Shown in pieces: positions 35,556-45,217 of a stretch of 56,917 bases of DNA. The DNA is taken from NCBI GenBank assembly GCA_964520525.1, contig CAZFNR010000009.1, positions 1-56,917 on the forward strand, in the 5' to 3' direction. Position 1 is the first letter of the stretch. Each line of letters begins with the position of its first letter. The translations under genes were made by a program, and so were the position numbers. Below the pieces are notes generated by a model. It was not told the origin of the DNA. It worked only from the letters and a program-made list of their open reading frames with translations, and made no database searches. The stretch comes from JAJPXC01 sp964520525. GTDB lineage: Bacteria; Bacteroidota; Bacteroidia; Bacteroidales; Muribaculaceae.

Positions 35556-36515
35556 CTAATTAAGAGAGGCTTTTGTGAAGCGTGCTCCGCGAAGCCATGC
35601 CGAGGCTTCCATCGGGCGTTTGCCTGCCGGCTGTATTTCGAGAAGTTCGAGCCCCCCTTTGCCTGTCGCTACAAACAGATGACTGTCGACAACAGATACT
35701 TCTCCGGGTACCCCTGCGGCAGTGTCTACCGGCTTGGTTTTCAGGATTTTCATAGCCCCTGACTCGTAGCCATCAAGCGTTAGCGCGCTCCAAGCGGCAG
35801 GGTAAGGTGATAGACCCCTCACAAGGTTGTGAATCACTGTGTTAGGCTTGTTCCAGTCGATATGGCAGGTCTCTTTGAAGATTTTCGGAGCGGGGGTAGG
35901 TTCGCTCCCCCCGGTCAGGTTGTCCTGAGGAATGGGTATGAGGTCGCCTCTTATGATATGTTCGACAGTGTCGAGCGTCAGTTGAGCTCCGAGCGACATG
36001 AGGCGGTCGTGCACGTCACCGACGTTGTCATCGGGATTGATTGTGATTTTTTCCTGACTGATAATGTCGCCGGTGTCAATCTCATGTTTGAGGAAAAAAG
36101 TGGTCACGCCGGTTTCAGTGTCTCCGTTGATAACAGCCCAGTTGATAGGCGCGGCTCCGCGGTATTTGGGCAGTAGTGAGGCGTGGAGGTTGAATGTGCC
36201 GAGCCGCGGCATTGTCCACACGACCTCGGGGAGCATACGGAATGCTATTACGATGAACAGGTCAGCTTCAAGACTTCGTAGTTCCTCGACAAACGCGGGG
36301 TCTTTGAGTTTGACCGGTTGCATCAAATTTAGTCCGCGGTCCACAGCATATTTCTTCACAGCTGATTGCAGCAAGTGGTGGCCGCGTCCGGCGGGCTTGT
36401 CGGGCATAGTGACCACGCCTACGATGTTGTAGCCGTTGCTGTAGAGCAGGTCAAGGCTTTCAACTGCAAATTCAGGGGTGCCGAGAAATACTATTCTGAG
36501 GTCTTTTTTATTCAT
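35556..36515 (-). CDS. fmt: Methionyl-tRNA formyltransferase
   Basis: The 319-residue enzyme formylates the initiator Met-tRNA using 10-formyltetrahydrofolate. The N-terminal domain starts LRIVFLGTPEFAVESL and has the catalytic asparagine-histidine in FNLHASLLPKYRGAAPINWA and the aspartate in EIDTGDII; the C-terminal OB-fold domain binds tRNA. I start at the ATG whose first base is 36515 (MNKKDLRIVF), which overlaps the stop of the pseudouridine synthase gene by eight bases; the open frame runs 26 codons further up, but that part is inside the neighbouring gene. The two genes are therefore translationally coupled. Confidence 0.96.
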   Translation of the reverse strand: MNKKDLRIVFLGTPEFAVESLDLLYSNGYNIVGVVTMPDKPAGRGHHLLQSAVKKYAVDRGLNLMQPVKLKDPAFVEELRSLEADLFIVIAFRMLPEVVWTMPRLGTFNLHASLLPKYRGAAPINWAVINGDTETGVTTFFLKHEIDTGDIISQEKITINPDDNVGDVHDRLMSLGAQLTLDTVEHIIRGDLIPIPQDNLTGGSEPTPAPKIFKETCHIDWNKPNTVIHNLVRGLSPYPAAWSALTLDGYESGAMKILKTKPVDTAAGVPGEVSVVDSHLFVATGKGGLELLEIQPAGKRPMEASAWLRGARFTKASLN

Positions 36516-37203
36516 TGGTCGTTGTCGTTGTAATGTTAGCGGCCAACGCTTGCCACAGTGTGTCGTCGGGTAAGGGGGCGTCGACCGATACAAGTTTTTT
36601 TGATATCGGATGGGTGAACTCTATATGGCGAGCTATCAGTGAGATGCTGCCGTCGGGATTGCTCCTTTTATCACCGTATTTAAGGTCGCCCTTGACGGGG
36701 CAGCCAATCGAGGCGAGTTGTGCGCGGATTTGGTGCTTCCGGCCTGTCAAGAGGTCTATTTCGAGCAGGTAATAGCGGTCGCTTTGAGCGATAAGGCGGT
36801 AACTCAGTTTGGCTTCCTTGGCCCCCGGTTTCGGAGTCGGGGAAACGTATGATTTGTTGTTGCGCTCGACCGATGTGATGTATGATGTCAACACATCCTC
36901 ATCCTTGGGTGGCCGGTTGCGTACTATCGCCCAATATTTTTTATTTACGTCGCCGTTGCGGAACATCTCGTTGAAGCGTGAAAGGCCTTTTGATGTGCGG
37001 GCAAACATTACAACGCCGCCTACAGGCCGGTCGAGACGGTGAACCAGGCCACAGAACACATTCCCGGGCTTGGCGTAGGTCTCTTTAATCCATTGGCGCA
37101 CGGTCTCAACAAGCGGGGTATCACCCGTCTTGTCGCCTTGGACTATTTCTCCCGGACGTTTGTTAACAATAACCAGATGGTTGTCGACATACAGTATATC
37201 CAT
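36508..37203 (-). CDS. RluA family pseudouridine synthase, lacking an S4 domain
   Basis: The 231-residue enzyme converts uridine to pseudouridine in rRNA or tRNA. The catalytic motif is HRLDRPVGG (aspartate at about position 58), with LLTGRKHQIRAQLASIGCPVKGDLKYG as the second family segment (shown here only to its last residues). It begins straight at the catalytic domain (ILYVDNHLVIVNKRPG), so it has no S4 RNA-binding domain, like RluA and TruC rather than RluD. The target uridine cannot be told from sequence. A near-match to a -7 box (TAACTTCG at 37208-37215) lies a few bases upstream. Confidence 0.92.
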   Translation of the reverse strand: MDILYVDNHLVIVNKRPGEIVQGDKTGDTPLVETVRQWIKETYAKPGNVFCGLVHRLDRPVGGVVMFARTSKGLSRFNEMFRNGDVNKKYWAIVRNRPPKDEDVLTSYITSVERNNKSYVSPTPKPGAKEAKLSYRLIAQSDRYYLLEIDLLTGRKHQIRAQLASIGCPVKGDLKYGDKRSNPDGSISLIARHIEFTHPISKKLVSVDAPLPDDTLWQALAANITTTTTNE

Positions 37204-37284
37204 GTTCGCGAAGTTACGAAAAATTTGTTTAGGATAGTTGGAGAGTATAGCGACAAATGTTCCATTCCTATCGAGGCGTTAAAG

Positions 37285-37322
37285 GGCGAGGGCATATCGG
37301 AATGTGCCGATATACCCTCGCC
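37285..37322 (-). terminator. Hairpin after the phosphosugar mutase gene
   Basis: GGCGAGGG-C-ATATCGG pairs with CCGATAT-A-CCCTCGCC (one C-A mismatch) around AATGTG, 30 bases after the mutase stop. On the minus strand it is followed by CTTTAA, a weak U-tract. Confidence 0.65.
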
Positions 37323-37352
37323 GGTATGGGACGGTTATGCTTGGCCGCGGAA

Positions 37353-39101
37353 TCAGATGCCGAGGTCTTTCTTTACAGTGTCGATTTTGGCCTTAGCGTC
37401 GGCGTTGGCGCGGTCATAGTCGGCTGCGCTGTCGAGGTGGCCTTTGACTTCGATGTAGAATTTGATTTTGGGCTCGGTGCCTGAGGGGCGTATCGAGACC
37501 TTGGTGCCATCGGCTGTAAAATACTGGAGTACGTTGCTTGTCGTGGGCATATCCATTTTCTCGACTTTGCCAATGGTCAGGTCGGTGAGATTGAGGTCGG
37601 CGTAGTCTTTTATCGTGACAACGGGGCTGCCGCCAAGCTGTTTGGGGGGATTGGCGCGGAAACCTTTCATCATGGCCACGATTTCTTCGGCTCCACTCTT
37701 GCCGAGGCGCACCACTGATATGCCTTCCTCTTTCGAGAAGCCATATTTCATGTATATATCTTGAAGCATCTGCAGGAAGTCCATGTCTTTGTCTTTGGCC
37801 CAGGCCGCGATTTCTGCCATCAGCGAGATAGCCGATACCGAGTCTTTGTCGCGGGCGAAGTCTTCAGCGAGGAATCCGTAGCTTTCTTCACCGCCGCCGA
37901 GGTAGCGTGAAGTCTCTTCATGGTCGCGGATTACCGCAGCTATCCATTTGAACCCGGTGTAGCAGTCAAACATCTTGATGTTGTTGGCATCAGCGATTGA
38001 CTTTATGGTCTCGGTAGTGACAATGGTTTTCACGATATACTCGTTGCCTGTGAGTTTGCCCAACTCGGCGTTGCGGGTCATGAGATAGTTAAGCAATATC
38101 ATCACTATCTGGTTGCCGTTGATGAGTTGGTATTCACCCTTGGCGTCGCGGATTACGCAGCCGATGCGGTCGGCGTCGGGGTCAGATGCCACGACGAGGT
38201 CGGCGTTGACCTCTTTGGCTTTTGCTATCGCCATGGCCATAGCCGGCGGGTTCTCGGGGTTGGGTGATTCCACTGTTGGGAAGTCGCCGCTGGGGATATC
38301 CTGCTCGGGGACATGGATGATATTGGTGAACCCGTAATTATTCAGCGATTCGGGCACGAGTTTCACCCCTGTGCCGTGGATGGGCGTGTAGACGATTTTG
38401 AGGTCGTGGTGGCGTTTGATTGCGTCGGGGCTTAACGACAGGCCTTTGATGGCCGTGAGGAAAGCCTCGTCGATTTCTTTGCCGATAATCTGGATTTTGG
38501 ATTTGTCGCCGTTGAATTTAATGGCTTCCACGCCCTTGATTTTGTTTACGTTGTTGATGATGTTGACATCGTGGGGGGCGATAATCTGCGCGCCGTCGGC
38601 CCAATAGGCTTTATAACCGTTATATTCCTTGGGATTGTGTGACGCGGTGATGTTCACACCGCTCTGGCATCCGAGATGGCGTATCGCAAACGATAGCTCA
38701 GGGGTTGGGCGGAAGTTCTCGAACAGGTAAACTTTGATGCCGTTGGCTGAGAATATGTCGGCTACTATCTCAGCGAATTTGCGAGAGTTGTTTCGCACGT
38801 CGTGGCCAACAACGACGCTGATTTCGGGAAGTTCGGCAAACGCCTCTTTGAGGTAGTTGGCCAAGCCTTGGGTAGCCGCTCCAACGGTGTATATGTTCAT
38901 GCGGTTAGAGCCGGCTCCCATGATGCCTCGCAGGCCGCCGGTGCCAAATTCCAAATCTTTGTAGAACGACTCGATAAGTTCGGTTTTGTCGTCGGCGTCA
39001 AGCATACGCTTAACCTCGTTGCGTGTTTCCTCGTCATAACCGTTGCCGAGCCACACTTGTGCTTTCTCGGTTACCGACTGCAATAAATCTTTATTTTCCA
39101 T
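37353..39101 (-). CDS. Phosphoglucomutase/phosphomannomutase family protein
   Basis: The 582-residue alpha-D-phosphohexomutase moves phosphate between C1 and C6 of a hexose. The phosphoserine loop is VNITASHNPKEYNGYK, the magnesium site is SDPDADRIG, the sugar loop is GGGEESYGF and the phosphate-binding loop near the end is RPSGTEPKIKFY. Length and motif order match the large PGM2/phosphopentomutase-like subgroup common in Bacteroidetes; glucose-1-phosphate/glucose-6-phosphate interconversion is the likely job. It has its own clean promoter and is followed by a hairpin. Confidence 0.94.
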   Translation of the reverse strand: MENKDLLQSVTEKAQVWLGNGYDEETRNEVKRMLDADDKTELIESFYKDLEFGTGGLRGIMGAGSNRMNIYTVGAATQGLANYLKEAFAELPEISVVVGHDVRNNSRKFAEIVADIFSANGIKVYLFENFRPTPELSFAIRHLGCQSGVNITASHNPKEYNGYKAYWADGAQIIAPHDVNIINNVNKIKGVEAIKFNGDKSKIQIIGKEIDEAFLTAIKGLSLSPDAIKRHHDLKIVYTPIHGTGVKLVPESLNNYGFTNIIHVPEQDIPSGDFPTVESPNPENPPAMAMAIAKAKEVNADLVVASDPDADRIGCVIRDAKGEYQLINGNQIVMILLNYLMTRNAELGKLTGNEYIVKTIVTTETIKSIADANNIKMFDCYTGFKWIAAVIRDHEETSRYLGGGEESYGFLAEDFARDKDSVSAISLMAEIAAWAKDKDMDFLQMLQDIYMKYGFSKEEGISVVRLGKSGAEEIVAMMKGFRANPPKQLGGSPVVTIKDYADLNLTDLTIGKVEKMDMPTTSNVLQYFTADGTKVSIRPSGTEPKIKFYIEVKGHLDSAADYDRANADAKAKIDTVKKDLGI

Positions 39102-39137
39102 GTCGTTGTTAAATTAAATTCAGTTAATAGCTATTGG

Positions 39138-39169
39138 CAAAGATACAACTTTGCTCTGCTTCATACAAA
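39138..39169 (-). promoter_or_regulatory. Promoter of the phosphosugar mutase gene
   Basis: The minus strand reads TTTG (39166-39169), 20 bases, TATCTTTG (39138-39145), a perfect match, ending 36 bases before the start codon. Confidence 0.8.
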
Positions 39170-39266
39170 TGGCGCGAGCAATTTGTTCAATAAAACGGTG
39201 ATAACGGCAGTGTCGACGGTGATGCGGTGGTTGTACTTGGCTCGGTTAACGAGGAGAACAGTCAGA

Positions 39267-40988
39267 TTATCGGTTAATTTTGGTGATTGCAATCCATCGG
39301 CTTTGGGGGTCGGTGGTCTCGTTGACGGCATAAATCCACCGCCCACCGTTGTCGGCGATGAAGGGTGATAGGTTAAACTGCGATGTTTTTCTCACTCCGT
39401 ATCGGTAGGTTACCGTAAGGTTTATCGGTTCGCGGGTGCCGTCGTCGGGCATAACCAACAGGTCGCCGAACCGATATAGTGGTGAATCGCCCGGTACTTT
39501 CCGTAAAACAGATGGAGTGATGCGGCTCAATTCCGAAGGTATCGGGTGTTCTTTGACTCGTCGGCTGTAATGCGATGAATGAACTCGCCACATCCAGGAT
39601 GTGTTGTAGATATTGGCAACGCCGAGTTTGTTCCAGGCGGCAAGCGGTAGACGTGTCTGCGGTGTCAGTTCATAGAACTTGTCGGGTGAGTCGGCTCTCA
39701 GATAGGTATTCTCGATGAGATGGAGGTTTCTTGCCTCGTCGCGTGTAAACAGTATGGCCGTCACGAGATTTGTGATTACTATGGCCATGATGATCGCTCC
39801 GACAGCCCGACCGCCGACTCTATTTTTTATAAGAGGCTTTTGCCACACGATGTTAATGATTGTCATAGCCGACAATATGGCAAAAAGCTGAGGGAACCAT
39901 GACAGATGTGTGCCCATGTTCCAAAGTGTGATGCCTATGGCTGTGGAGACATACATGGCAGTGAGCAGTATAGGCAACGGCCCGCGTCGGGCTCGCCACA
40001 GTCTCATGCGGAATTTGCGGCGCGCAAGTAACGCAAGCATAAGCAGAGTCACGGCGATCATGCCATAGGTGCGTGTCAGCGTCACATAAATGAGCATTGA
40101 CAGCGGTTGATTGAATGAGTCGAAGGAAACATTGCTGTGGGTGTATCTGCCGAATGAACTGACTATTATCAGTGTTAGACATGAAACAACCATCGGAATC
40201 GCAATCCAAAGTCGTCGGCGTGAAATAGCCGTGCGGTTTATCGCGCACCAAACTGAAATCCCGCAGATAATCGGAAGGCTCTCGCTTTCTTGAACCCATC
40301 CGGCGCAAAATCCTAATAAGGCGAGAAGCAAAAGTCGAGGAAACGAGCCAACCGGCTTTTCGTCACAAAAACATATAATCATGCCTATGGCAAGCGGCAA
40401 TGAATATATATAGTTGAGCGTGAATATAATGCAAGTCATGCCGTTGTCCCATGGCAGAAAAAATTCCAAGGCGAAAATCAAGGCTGCCATGCGGGCGTAT
40501 CTATTCAGCCATGTCCCGGAGCATCGGCACATCAGGATTATAGATAATGCCCATAATGTCCCGGACAAAAGGTTGACCGCCGTTTTGGGCAAGGTGTGCA
40601 GAAATATGGGAAACAACAGGTTGAGCATCCGCGGGGAATCGTAGGTGAACATAAAGGATATGAAGTCGCCGTAGCGTTGCGGAGTGTAGGGCTGATACAA
40701 TATGTCGTCGCAGAAAAGCGGTGTGACGAGGTAGAGCGTTGAAGAAAGCGCCCACACCGCAAGGATTGACAGTAATGAGAATAGGGGGGTGTGTCGATTA
40801 GACATACGGTCCCCCTCGGCTGATAGCCAAACGGCGAGCCCGATGACTAATCCGGCTGTCATGGTGATTTGCCGGCCATCGTCGAGCAACGGGGCTAGGA
40901 AGAGCCACAAGGCAAACGTGACAGCAAGGAACGAGATGAACCTTGTTGTCACTAATTTTGCCGTGTTTTCTTGACGTTGACCAATCAA
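39267..40988 (-). CDS. Polytopic membrane protein, DUF6056-like
   Basis: The 573-residue protein has about ten to twelve hydrophobic helices in its first 420 residues, then a soluble C-terminal domain of about 150 residues. The early loop LVTPLFCDDILYQ, with an acidic pair after the second or third helix, and the following YDSPRMLNLLF resemble DUF6056 proteins, thought to be GT-C-like glycosyltransferases of the envelope; this assignment is from memory of the family and is tentative. It is the last gene of the long run beginning at cdsA, 16 bases after the DUF3332 gene. Confidence 0.65.
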   Translation of the reverse strand: MIGQRQENTAKLVTTRFISFLAVTFALWLFLAPLLDDGRQITMTAGLVIGLAVWLSAEGDRMSNRHTPLFSLLSILAVWALSSTLYLVTPLFCDDILYQPYTPQRYGDFISFMFTYDSPRMLNLLFPIFLHTLPKTAVNLLSGTLWALSIILMCRCSGTWLNRYARMAALIFALEFFLPWDNGMTCIIFTLNYIYSLPLAIGMIICFCDEKPVGSFPRLLLLALLGFCAGWVQESESLPIICGISVWCAINRTAISRRRLWIAIPMVVSCLTLIIVSSFGRYTHSNVSFDSFNQPLSMLIYVTLTRTYGMIAVTLLMLALLARRKFRMRLWRARRGPLPILLTAMYVSTAIGITLWNMGTHLSWFPQLFAILSAMTIINIVWQKPLIKNRVGGRAVGAIIMAIVITNLVTAILFTRDEARNLHLIENTYLRADSPDKFYELTPQTRLPLAAWNKLGVANIYNTSWMWRVHSSHYSRRVKEHPIPSELSRITPSVLRKVPGDSPLYRFGDLLVMPDDGTREPINLTVTYRYGVRKTSQFNLSPFIADNGGRWIYAVNETTDPQSRWIAITKINR

Positions 40989-41004
40989 AGCGTTGTGTCG
41001 CTTA

Positions 41005-41550
41005 TCAGCGGTTTGCCCAAGCTGCGCCGGTCACCATGTTGCGGTAGGCGTAAGCCCCGGCTTGAGAAAGTTCGATAACCTCGTAGCCGCCATCGGGTGT
41101 CACCATCTTGACATGGTTTTCGTCAACAAATGAGAAGAGCTTGTGGTCTTGGCCATCGAAGTTCACGCTCCAAGACTGGTCTTCGGAGTCGAAATTGAGT
41201 CGGACCGAGGTCTGGTCTTGCTCAGAGGTGATGGTGTATCCCTTTCCGTCACATTCGACAAGATAACGACCGTCTTGCCCTTCGATAACGCTTTTGCCGC
41301 AAGCGACGGGATTGTTGCCGCTCCAAAACTCGATGCTGTTGATGACAAGGATGTCAGCGAGTGCTGAAACCTCATAGACAGGTATAATCCAGAATGCGAA
41401 AAACACGAGTTCGTTGACAAACTTGTTGCCGATTTGCTTGTTCCATCCGAGCAACTTGTTGGTTAGGGAGAAACTGCCAATGCATGAAGTGCAGAGCATT
41501 GAGCCGGCAAGAGCCAAAACGATGGCGACGCTTAAATACTTCTTTTTCAT
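41005..41550 (-). CDS. DUF3332 family lipoprotein
   Basis: The 181-residue protein has a lipoprotein signal ending in CTSC (Cys23), then GSFSLTNKLLGWNKQIGNK, a hydrophobic stretch (FFAFWIIPVYEVSALADILV) and a small beta-rich domain. The combination is that of DUF3332, a family of unknown function with one or two membrane segments. I use the ATG with first base 41550 (MKKKYLS), since the longer form begins with a TTG. It sits 43 bases after the mltF-like gene. Confidence 0.8.
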   Translation of the reverse strand: MKKKYLSVAIVLALAGSMLCTSCIGSFSLTNKLLGWNKQIGNKFVNELVFFAFWIIPVYEVSALADILVINSIEFWSGNNPVACGKSVIEGQDGRYLVECDGKGYTITSEQDQTSVRLNFDSEDQSWSVNFDGQDHKLFSFVDENHVKMVTPDGGYEVIELSQAGAYAYRNMVTGAAWANR

Positions 41551-41593
41551 AATTCCCAAATTGGTTATGTTTTTTTGTTGTTAATTCGTTGAT

Positions 41594-42994
41594 TTATGCC
41601 GGAATCATCCGGCGCGCTTTAGAATAGAAATCCATAACTTTTATCACATACTCGTGTGTTTGCCGGCCGCGGAAGTAGCCATATTTACACACCTCGTCGT
41701 TGTAATATTCAGGTTTGGATTTCATCATCAGAGTTTCTTCGACATTTCCGGTCCAGACCGCGGGGTCTTTGCCGTATTTTTTAGCCAATGCGATTGCGTC
41801 ATAGATGTGGGCGAGCCCTGAATTGTAGGCTGCCACCACGAACTTCTGCCGTTCTTCCGGGTCGGCTACATACCGCGACAGTGATTTGTCAAGGTCGGCA
41901 ATTATGCGTGCGGCGGCTGAGATGTTGGCATCGGGATTGGTGATTCGGTCAGGCCCGAGTCCGTATGCGCGCGCTGTTCCCGGCATAATCTGCATTATTC
42001 CTCTGGCTCCGGCCCATGACACGACTGTCGTGTCGAAATGGCTCTCGGCATATCCCTGTGAGGCAAGCAGCCTCCAGTCGATGCCGATGGCTTTGGCGTG
42101 TTTTTTGAACAGGTTATCGTAAGGTGATATGTAGCCTTTTGACAGGTCGATAGAAATCATGGATGATTCCCCCTTGCTAAGCTCAAAATAGCGTTTCAGC
42201 AGTTCGGCTTGAGTGCGACGGTGGTTTTCCTGTTCAAACCAATTGTCTATTGAGTCGGCGAGCCATTTGTTGCGCGGTGCCACTGCCCATGATGATTGTT
42301 GAGGGAAACTCAGTCGCAGAGTGATGTCGAGATTGCGGTAGTAGGTCTTGTTAATGCGGGCGATATCGCTGTCGACCACTGTCAGAGGAATCTCGCCTGT
42401 TGATACCATGTTGATTAGGTCTTCCGTGATGAATGTGTCTCGGCCTATCGGGTGGATTCTTATGCCGCCGCCCAACTCCTCGTTAAGATTTTGCAGCCTC
42501 AACTGGTATTTAGAGTTTTTTTCGACATATACATCGCGTCCGACAAGTTGTGTAACATCTGTTATGGCAAGGCTGTCGCTGCGGGGCTGTACGAGCACCT
42601 GGGATGTGAAATTCTCAGGGCCGCAAGCAAGAGCTTTTGCGCGGTATTCGGCTATTACCGGTACTTCGTAAGCGATGAGGTCGACATCGCCGGAGTCGAG
42701 CATCTCTATCATTGCCGATAGATTAGGGGCTACCACGAGGTCAATTGCCATCCCTTTGTCGGCAGCAAGCCGCGTGACCAGATTGTAGTCATATCCCATC
42801 TTTTCTTCGCGGTATATGAAGTAGGAGGTGGGACTGTAGAGTGTGGCGACCCTCAATGTGTCGGGGAGGGGGATTGAGCGGTCGACGGTGTCGTTACCGT
42901 TCTTGTTTTCGCCGGAGTTGCCACAGCTGCCGAAGCCGCAGCATAAGGCCACAGTTGCGATTATCGACGGCGGCAAAAACTTTAAACCCCTCAT
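41594..42994 (-). CDS. MltF-like membrane-bound lytic transglycosylase
   Basis: The 466-residue lipoprotein (GFGSC, Cys24) has an N-terminal solute-binding-like domain (about 45-270) and a C-terminal SLT transglycosylase domain (about 285-440). The catalytic glutamate is in GYAESHFDTT, followed by GARGIMQIMPGTARAYG and FVVAAYNSGLAHIYDA, all classic family-1E motifs. MltF cleaves peptidoglycan with 1,6-anhydro product and is allosterically controlled by wall peptides that bind the N-terminal domain. It belongs to the cdsA-purM run. Confidence 0.93.
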   Translation of the reverse strand: MRGLKFLPPSIIATVALCCGFGSCGNSGENKNGNDTVDRSIPLPDTLRVATLYSPTSYFIYREEKMGYDYNLVTRLAADKGMAIDLVVAPNLSAMIEMLDSGDVDLIAYEVPVIAEYRAKALACGPENFTSQVLVQPRSDSLAITDVTQLVGRDVYVEKNSKYQLRLQNLNEELGGGIRIHPIGRDTFITEDLINMVSTGEIPLTVVDSDIARINKTYYRNLDITLRLSFPQQSSWAVAPRNKWLADSIDNWFEQENHRRTQAELLKRYFELSKGESSMISIDLSKGYISPYDNLFKKHAKAIGIDWRLLASQGYAESHFDTTVVSWAGARGIMQIMPGTARAYGLGPDRITNPDANISAAARIIADLDKSLSRYVADPEERQKFVVAAYNSGLAHIYDAIALAKKYGKDPAVWTGNVEETLMMKSKPEYYNDEVCKYGYFRGRQTHEYVIKVMDFYSKARRMIPA

Positions 42995-43023
42995 TGCTCG
43001 TGTGACGGTGCCGACGGAGAATG

Positions 43024-44190
43024 TTAATATTCAAAAATGCCTTTGTCTGACTTGATTGTCAGCCGGTTGGCCGGAGCGTCTTCGACATGACCCACAATCT
43101 GGGCGTCAATACCCATTAATCGTGATATCTCAATGATTTCTGCGGCTTTAGCGGGGTCAACATATATCTCCATTCTGTGGCCCATGTTGAACACTTTGTA
43201 CATCTCGCTCCAATCGGTGCCTGATTCGCGGCTAATCAGCTCAAATAACGGTGGGACAGGAAACAGGTTGTCTTTGATGACGTGCTTGTTTCTGACAAAG
43301 TGCATCACTTTGGTTTGTGCGCCGCCGGTGCAGTGAATCATACCGTGTATGTCATGACGCATGGCATCGAGGATTTTTTTTATCACGGGTGCGTAGGTGC
43401 GGGTGGGTGACAGCACTAGTTTGCCGGCGTTTACCGGTGACCCTTCAATGCTGTCGGTGAGTTTCACGTTGCCTGAATAGACCAGTTCGTCGGGGACGGC
43501 ACTGTCGAAACTTTCGGGATATTTTTCCGCTATATATTTTGCAAATACGTCATGGCGAGCCGATGTTAGCCCGTTGCTGCCCATTCCGCCGTTGTATTCT
43601 TTCTCGTAAGTGGCTTGTCCGAATGAAGCGAGTCCGACTATGACATCGCCTGCCGAGATGTTTGCGTTGTCAATCACATGGTCGCGGCGCATACGGCAAG
43701 TTACGGTGCTGTCAACTATGATAGTGCGGACTAAGTCGCCGACATCGGCGGTTTCGCCACCGGTGCTGTAAATTGAAATGCCCCATGAACGCAATTCTTC
43801 GAGTGCCTCCTCAGTGCCATTTATTATGGCACCGATAACCTCACCCGGTATAAGCATCTTGTTTCGTCCGATGGTTGACGACACGAGAATATTGTCGGTG
43901 GCTCCCACGCAAAGGAGGTCGTCGATGTTCATCACCAAAGCGTCGCGGGCGATTCCTTTCCAAACACTAAGGTCGCCTGTCTCGCGCCAATAGACGTAGG
44001 CGAGCGATGATTTAGTGCCGGCTCCGTCGGCGTGCATGATGTTGCAATATTCATTGTCGCCTCCGAGTATGTCGGGGATGATTTTGCAGAATGCCTGAGG
44101 GAATATGCCCTTGTCAACGTTTTTAATCGCATTGTGGACATCTTCTTTGGCGGCTGAAACACCGCGCATCATATAGCGTTGGTTGCTCAT
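43024..44190 (-). CDS. purM: Phosphoribosylformylglycinamidine cyclo-ligase (AIR synthetase)
   Basis: The 388-residue enzyme carries out step five of purine synthesis, closing the imidazole ring with ATP. It has the family's HADGAGTKSSLAYVY, VMNIDDLLCVGAT, STGGETADVGD, VGLASFG and HCTGGAQTK motifs and the MGHRMEIYV segment. It is somewhat longer than the E. coli enzyme (345), as usual in Bacteroidetes, and in this group can be annotated simply as an AIR-synthase-related protein; the motifs nevertheless fit PurM. It lies 8 bases after cdsA. Confidence 0.88.
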   Translation of the reverse strand: MSNQRYMMRGVSAAKEDVHNAIKNVDKGIFPQAFCKIIPDILGGDNEYCNIMHADGAGTKSSLAYVYWRETGDLSVWKGIARDALVMNIDDLLCVGATDNILVSSTIGRNKMLIPGEVIGAIINGTEEALEELRSWGISIYSTGGETADVGDLVRTIIVDSTVTCRMRRDHVIDNANISAGDVIVGLASFGQATYEKEYNGGMGSNGLTSARHDVFAKYIAEKYPESFDSAVPDELVYSGNVKLTDSIEGSPVNAGKLVLSPTRTYAPVIKKILDAMRHDIHGMIHCTGGAQTKVMHFVRNKHVIKDNLFPVPPLFELISRESGTDWSEMYKVFNMGHRMEIYVDPAKAAEIIEISRLMGIDAQIVGHVEDAPANRLTIKSDKGIFEY

Positions 44191-44198
44191 AAAGTGAG

Positions 44199-45026
44199 TT
44201 ATATATTTGTTATGCTAAATAAGATAAATTTCAAATAAATGAAAGTCGCAGGGGCGACTAACAGTAATGAGTCGATGCGGTCGAGCATTCCGCCGTGGCC
44301 CGGGAGAATCGAACCTGAGTCTTTCACGCCTACGGTGCGTTTTATCATTGATTCCACGAGGTCGCCTAATGTGGCGAATACCGGGACGATGATTCCGAGC
44401 CCTACCATAATCAGCAGGCCGCTGTCGGCAAAATGACGGGGTTGGTTGAACAGATAGTACATTGCAATGGCGGCTCCCACACAGAAGATGACGCCGCCAA
44501 AAAATCCTTCCCATGATTTTTTAGGCGAGAGGCGCGGGAAAAGCTTGTGGCGCCCCAGCAGAGAGCCAACGATAAAGGCTCCCGTGTCACTGAGCCAAAT
44601 CAAAACAAACATTTGAAGAAGAATCATTCCGTTGCCAGGTGTCAGTATGCCTTGCATCAAAGCGATAGGAAGTGCTATGTAGGCTTGTGCGGCGAACGAA
44701 CTGACAAGTGATGCGACGGGGTTCTCATCGCGGGTGTAAATTTGCGAGATTAACCTCGCGATGAAATATATGGTGTAGAAAGGTAAGTATATTAATTTTA
44801 TCGGCTGGGAACAACAGAACAGCAGGAATGCGGCTCCGAGCAAATCGATGAGGATGTTGAGGTTTGACTCGCGCCCTTTGACGGTCATGCGTTTGAACTC
44901 CATAATAGCCGGTAGCGCAAGGATAAGGGTCATTGCGAGATACCACCAGTTTCCGAGATATATTCCACCTACTATCAAAGCGATATAAACAATCCCGGTG
45001 AGCGATCTGACTATCCAGTTTTTCAT
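44199..45026 (-). CDS. cdsA: Phosphatidate cytidylyltransferase
   Basis: The 275-residue inner-membrane enzyme makes CDP-diacylglycerol from phosphatidic acid and CTP, the branch point of phospholipid synthesis. It has about seven to eight membrane helices and the C-terminal signature SILPGHGGMLDRIDSLL, preceded by the LFPRLSPKKSWEGFFGG segment (SPKKSWEG is diagnostic). It begins a run of five same-strand genes down to 39267, with gaps of 8, 29, 43 and 16 bases. Its own -7 box is at 45057-45064. Confidence 0.95.
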   Translation of the reverse strand: MKNWIVRSLTGIVYIALIVGGIYLGNWWYLAMTLILALPAIMEFKRMTVKGRESNLNILIDLLGAAFLLFCCSQPIKLIYLPFYTIYFIARLISQIYTRDENPVASLVSSFAAQAYIALPIALMQGILTPGNGMILLQMFVLIWLSDTGAFIVGSLLGRHKLFPRLSPKKSWEGFFGGVIFCVGAAIAMYYLFNQPRHFADSGLLIMVGLGIIVPVFATLGDLVESMIKRTVGVKDSGSILPGHGGMLDRIDSLLLVAPATFIYLKFILFSITNI

Positions 45027-45056
45027 CTTGAAATATTGATTTTACCGTTTGGAAAG

Positions 45057-45064
45057 CAAAGGTA
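45057..45064 (-). promoter_or_regulatory. Candidate -7 box for the cdsA run
   Basis: The minus strand reads TACCTTTG, a full TAnnTTTG match, 30 bases before the cdsA ATG; no clear -33 box. Confidence 0.55.
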
Positions 45065-45217
45065 CATAAAAAACATGATTTTTGCGTGTCTTTGCTGGCT
45101 GAATAATGGTCTGATATGCTTAAATCGCTTTGTGATTGATGGGGATGATTACCGCTTTGCGGCTCACTACGCTTTGTTTATTTAGCATAGGGTAAGGGGT
45201 ATATGACAAAATGCGTT

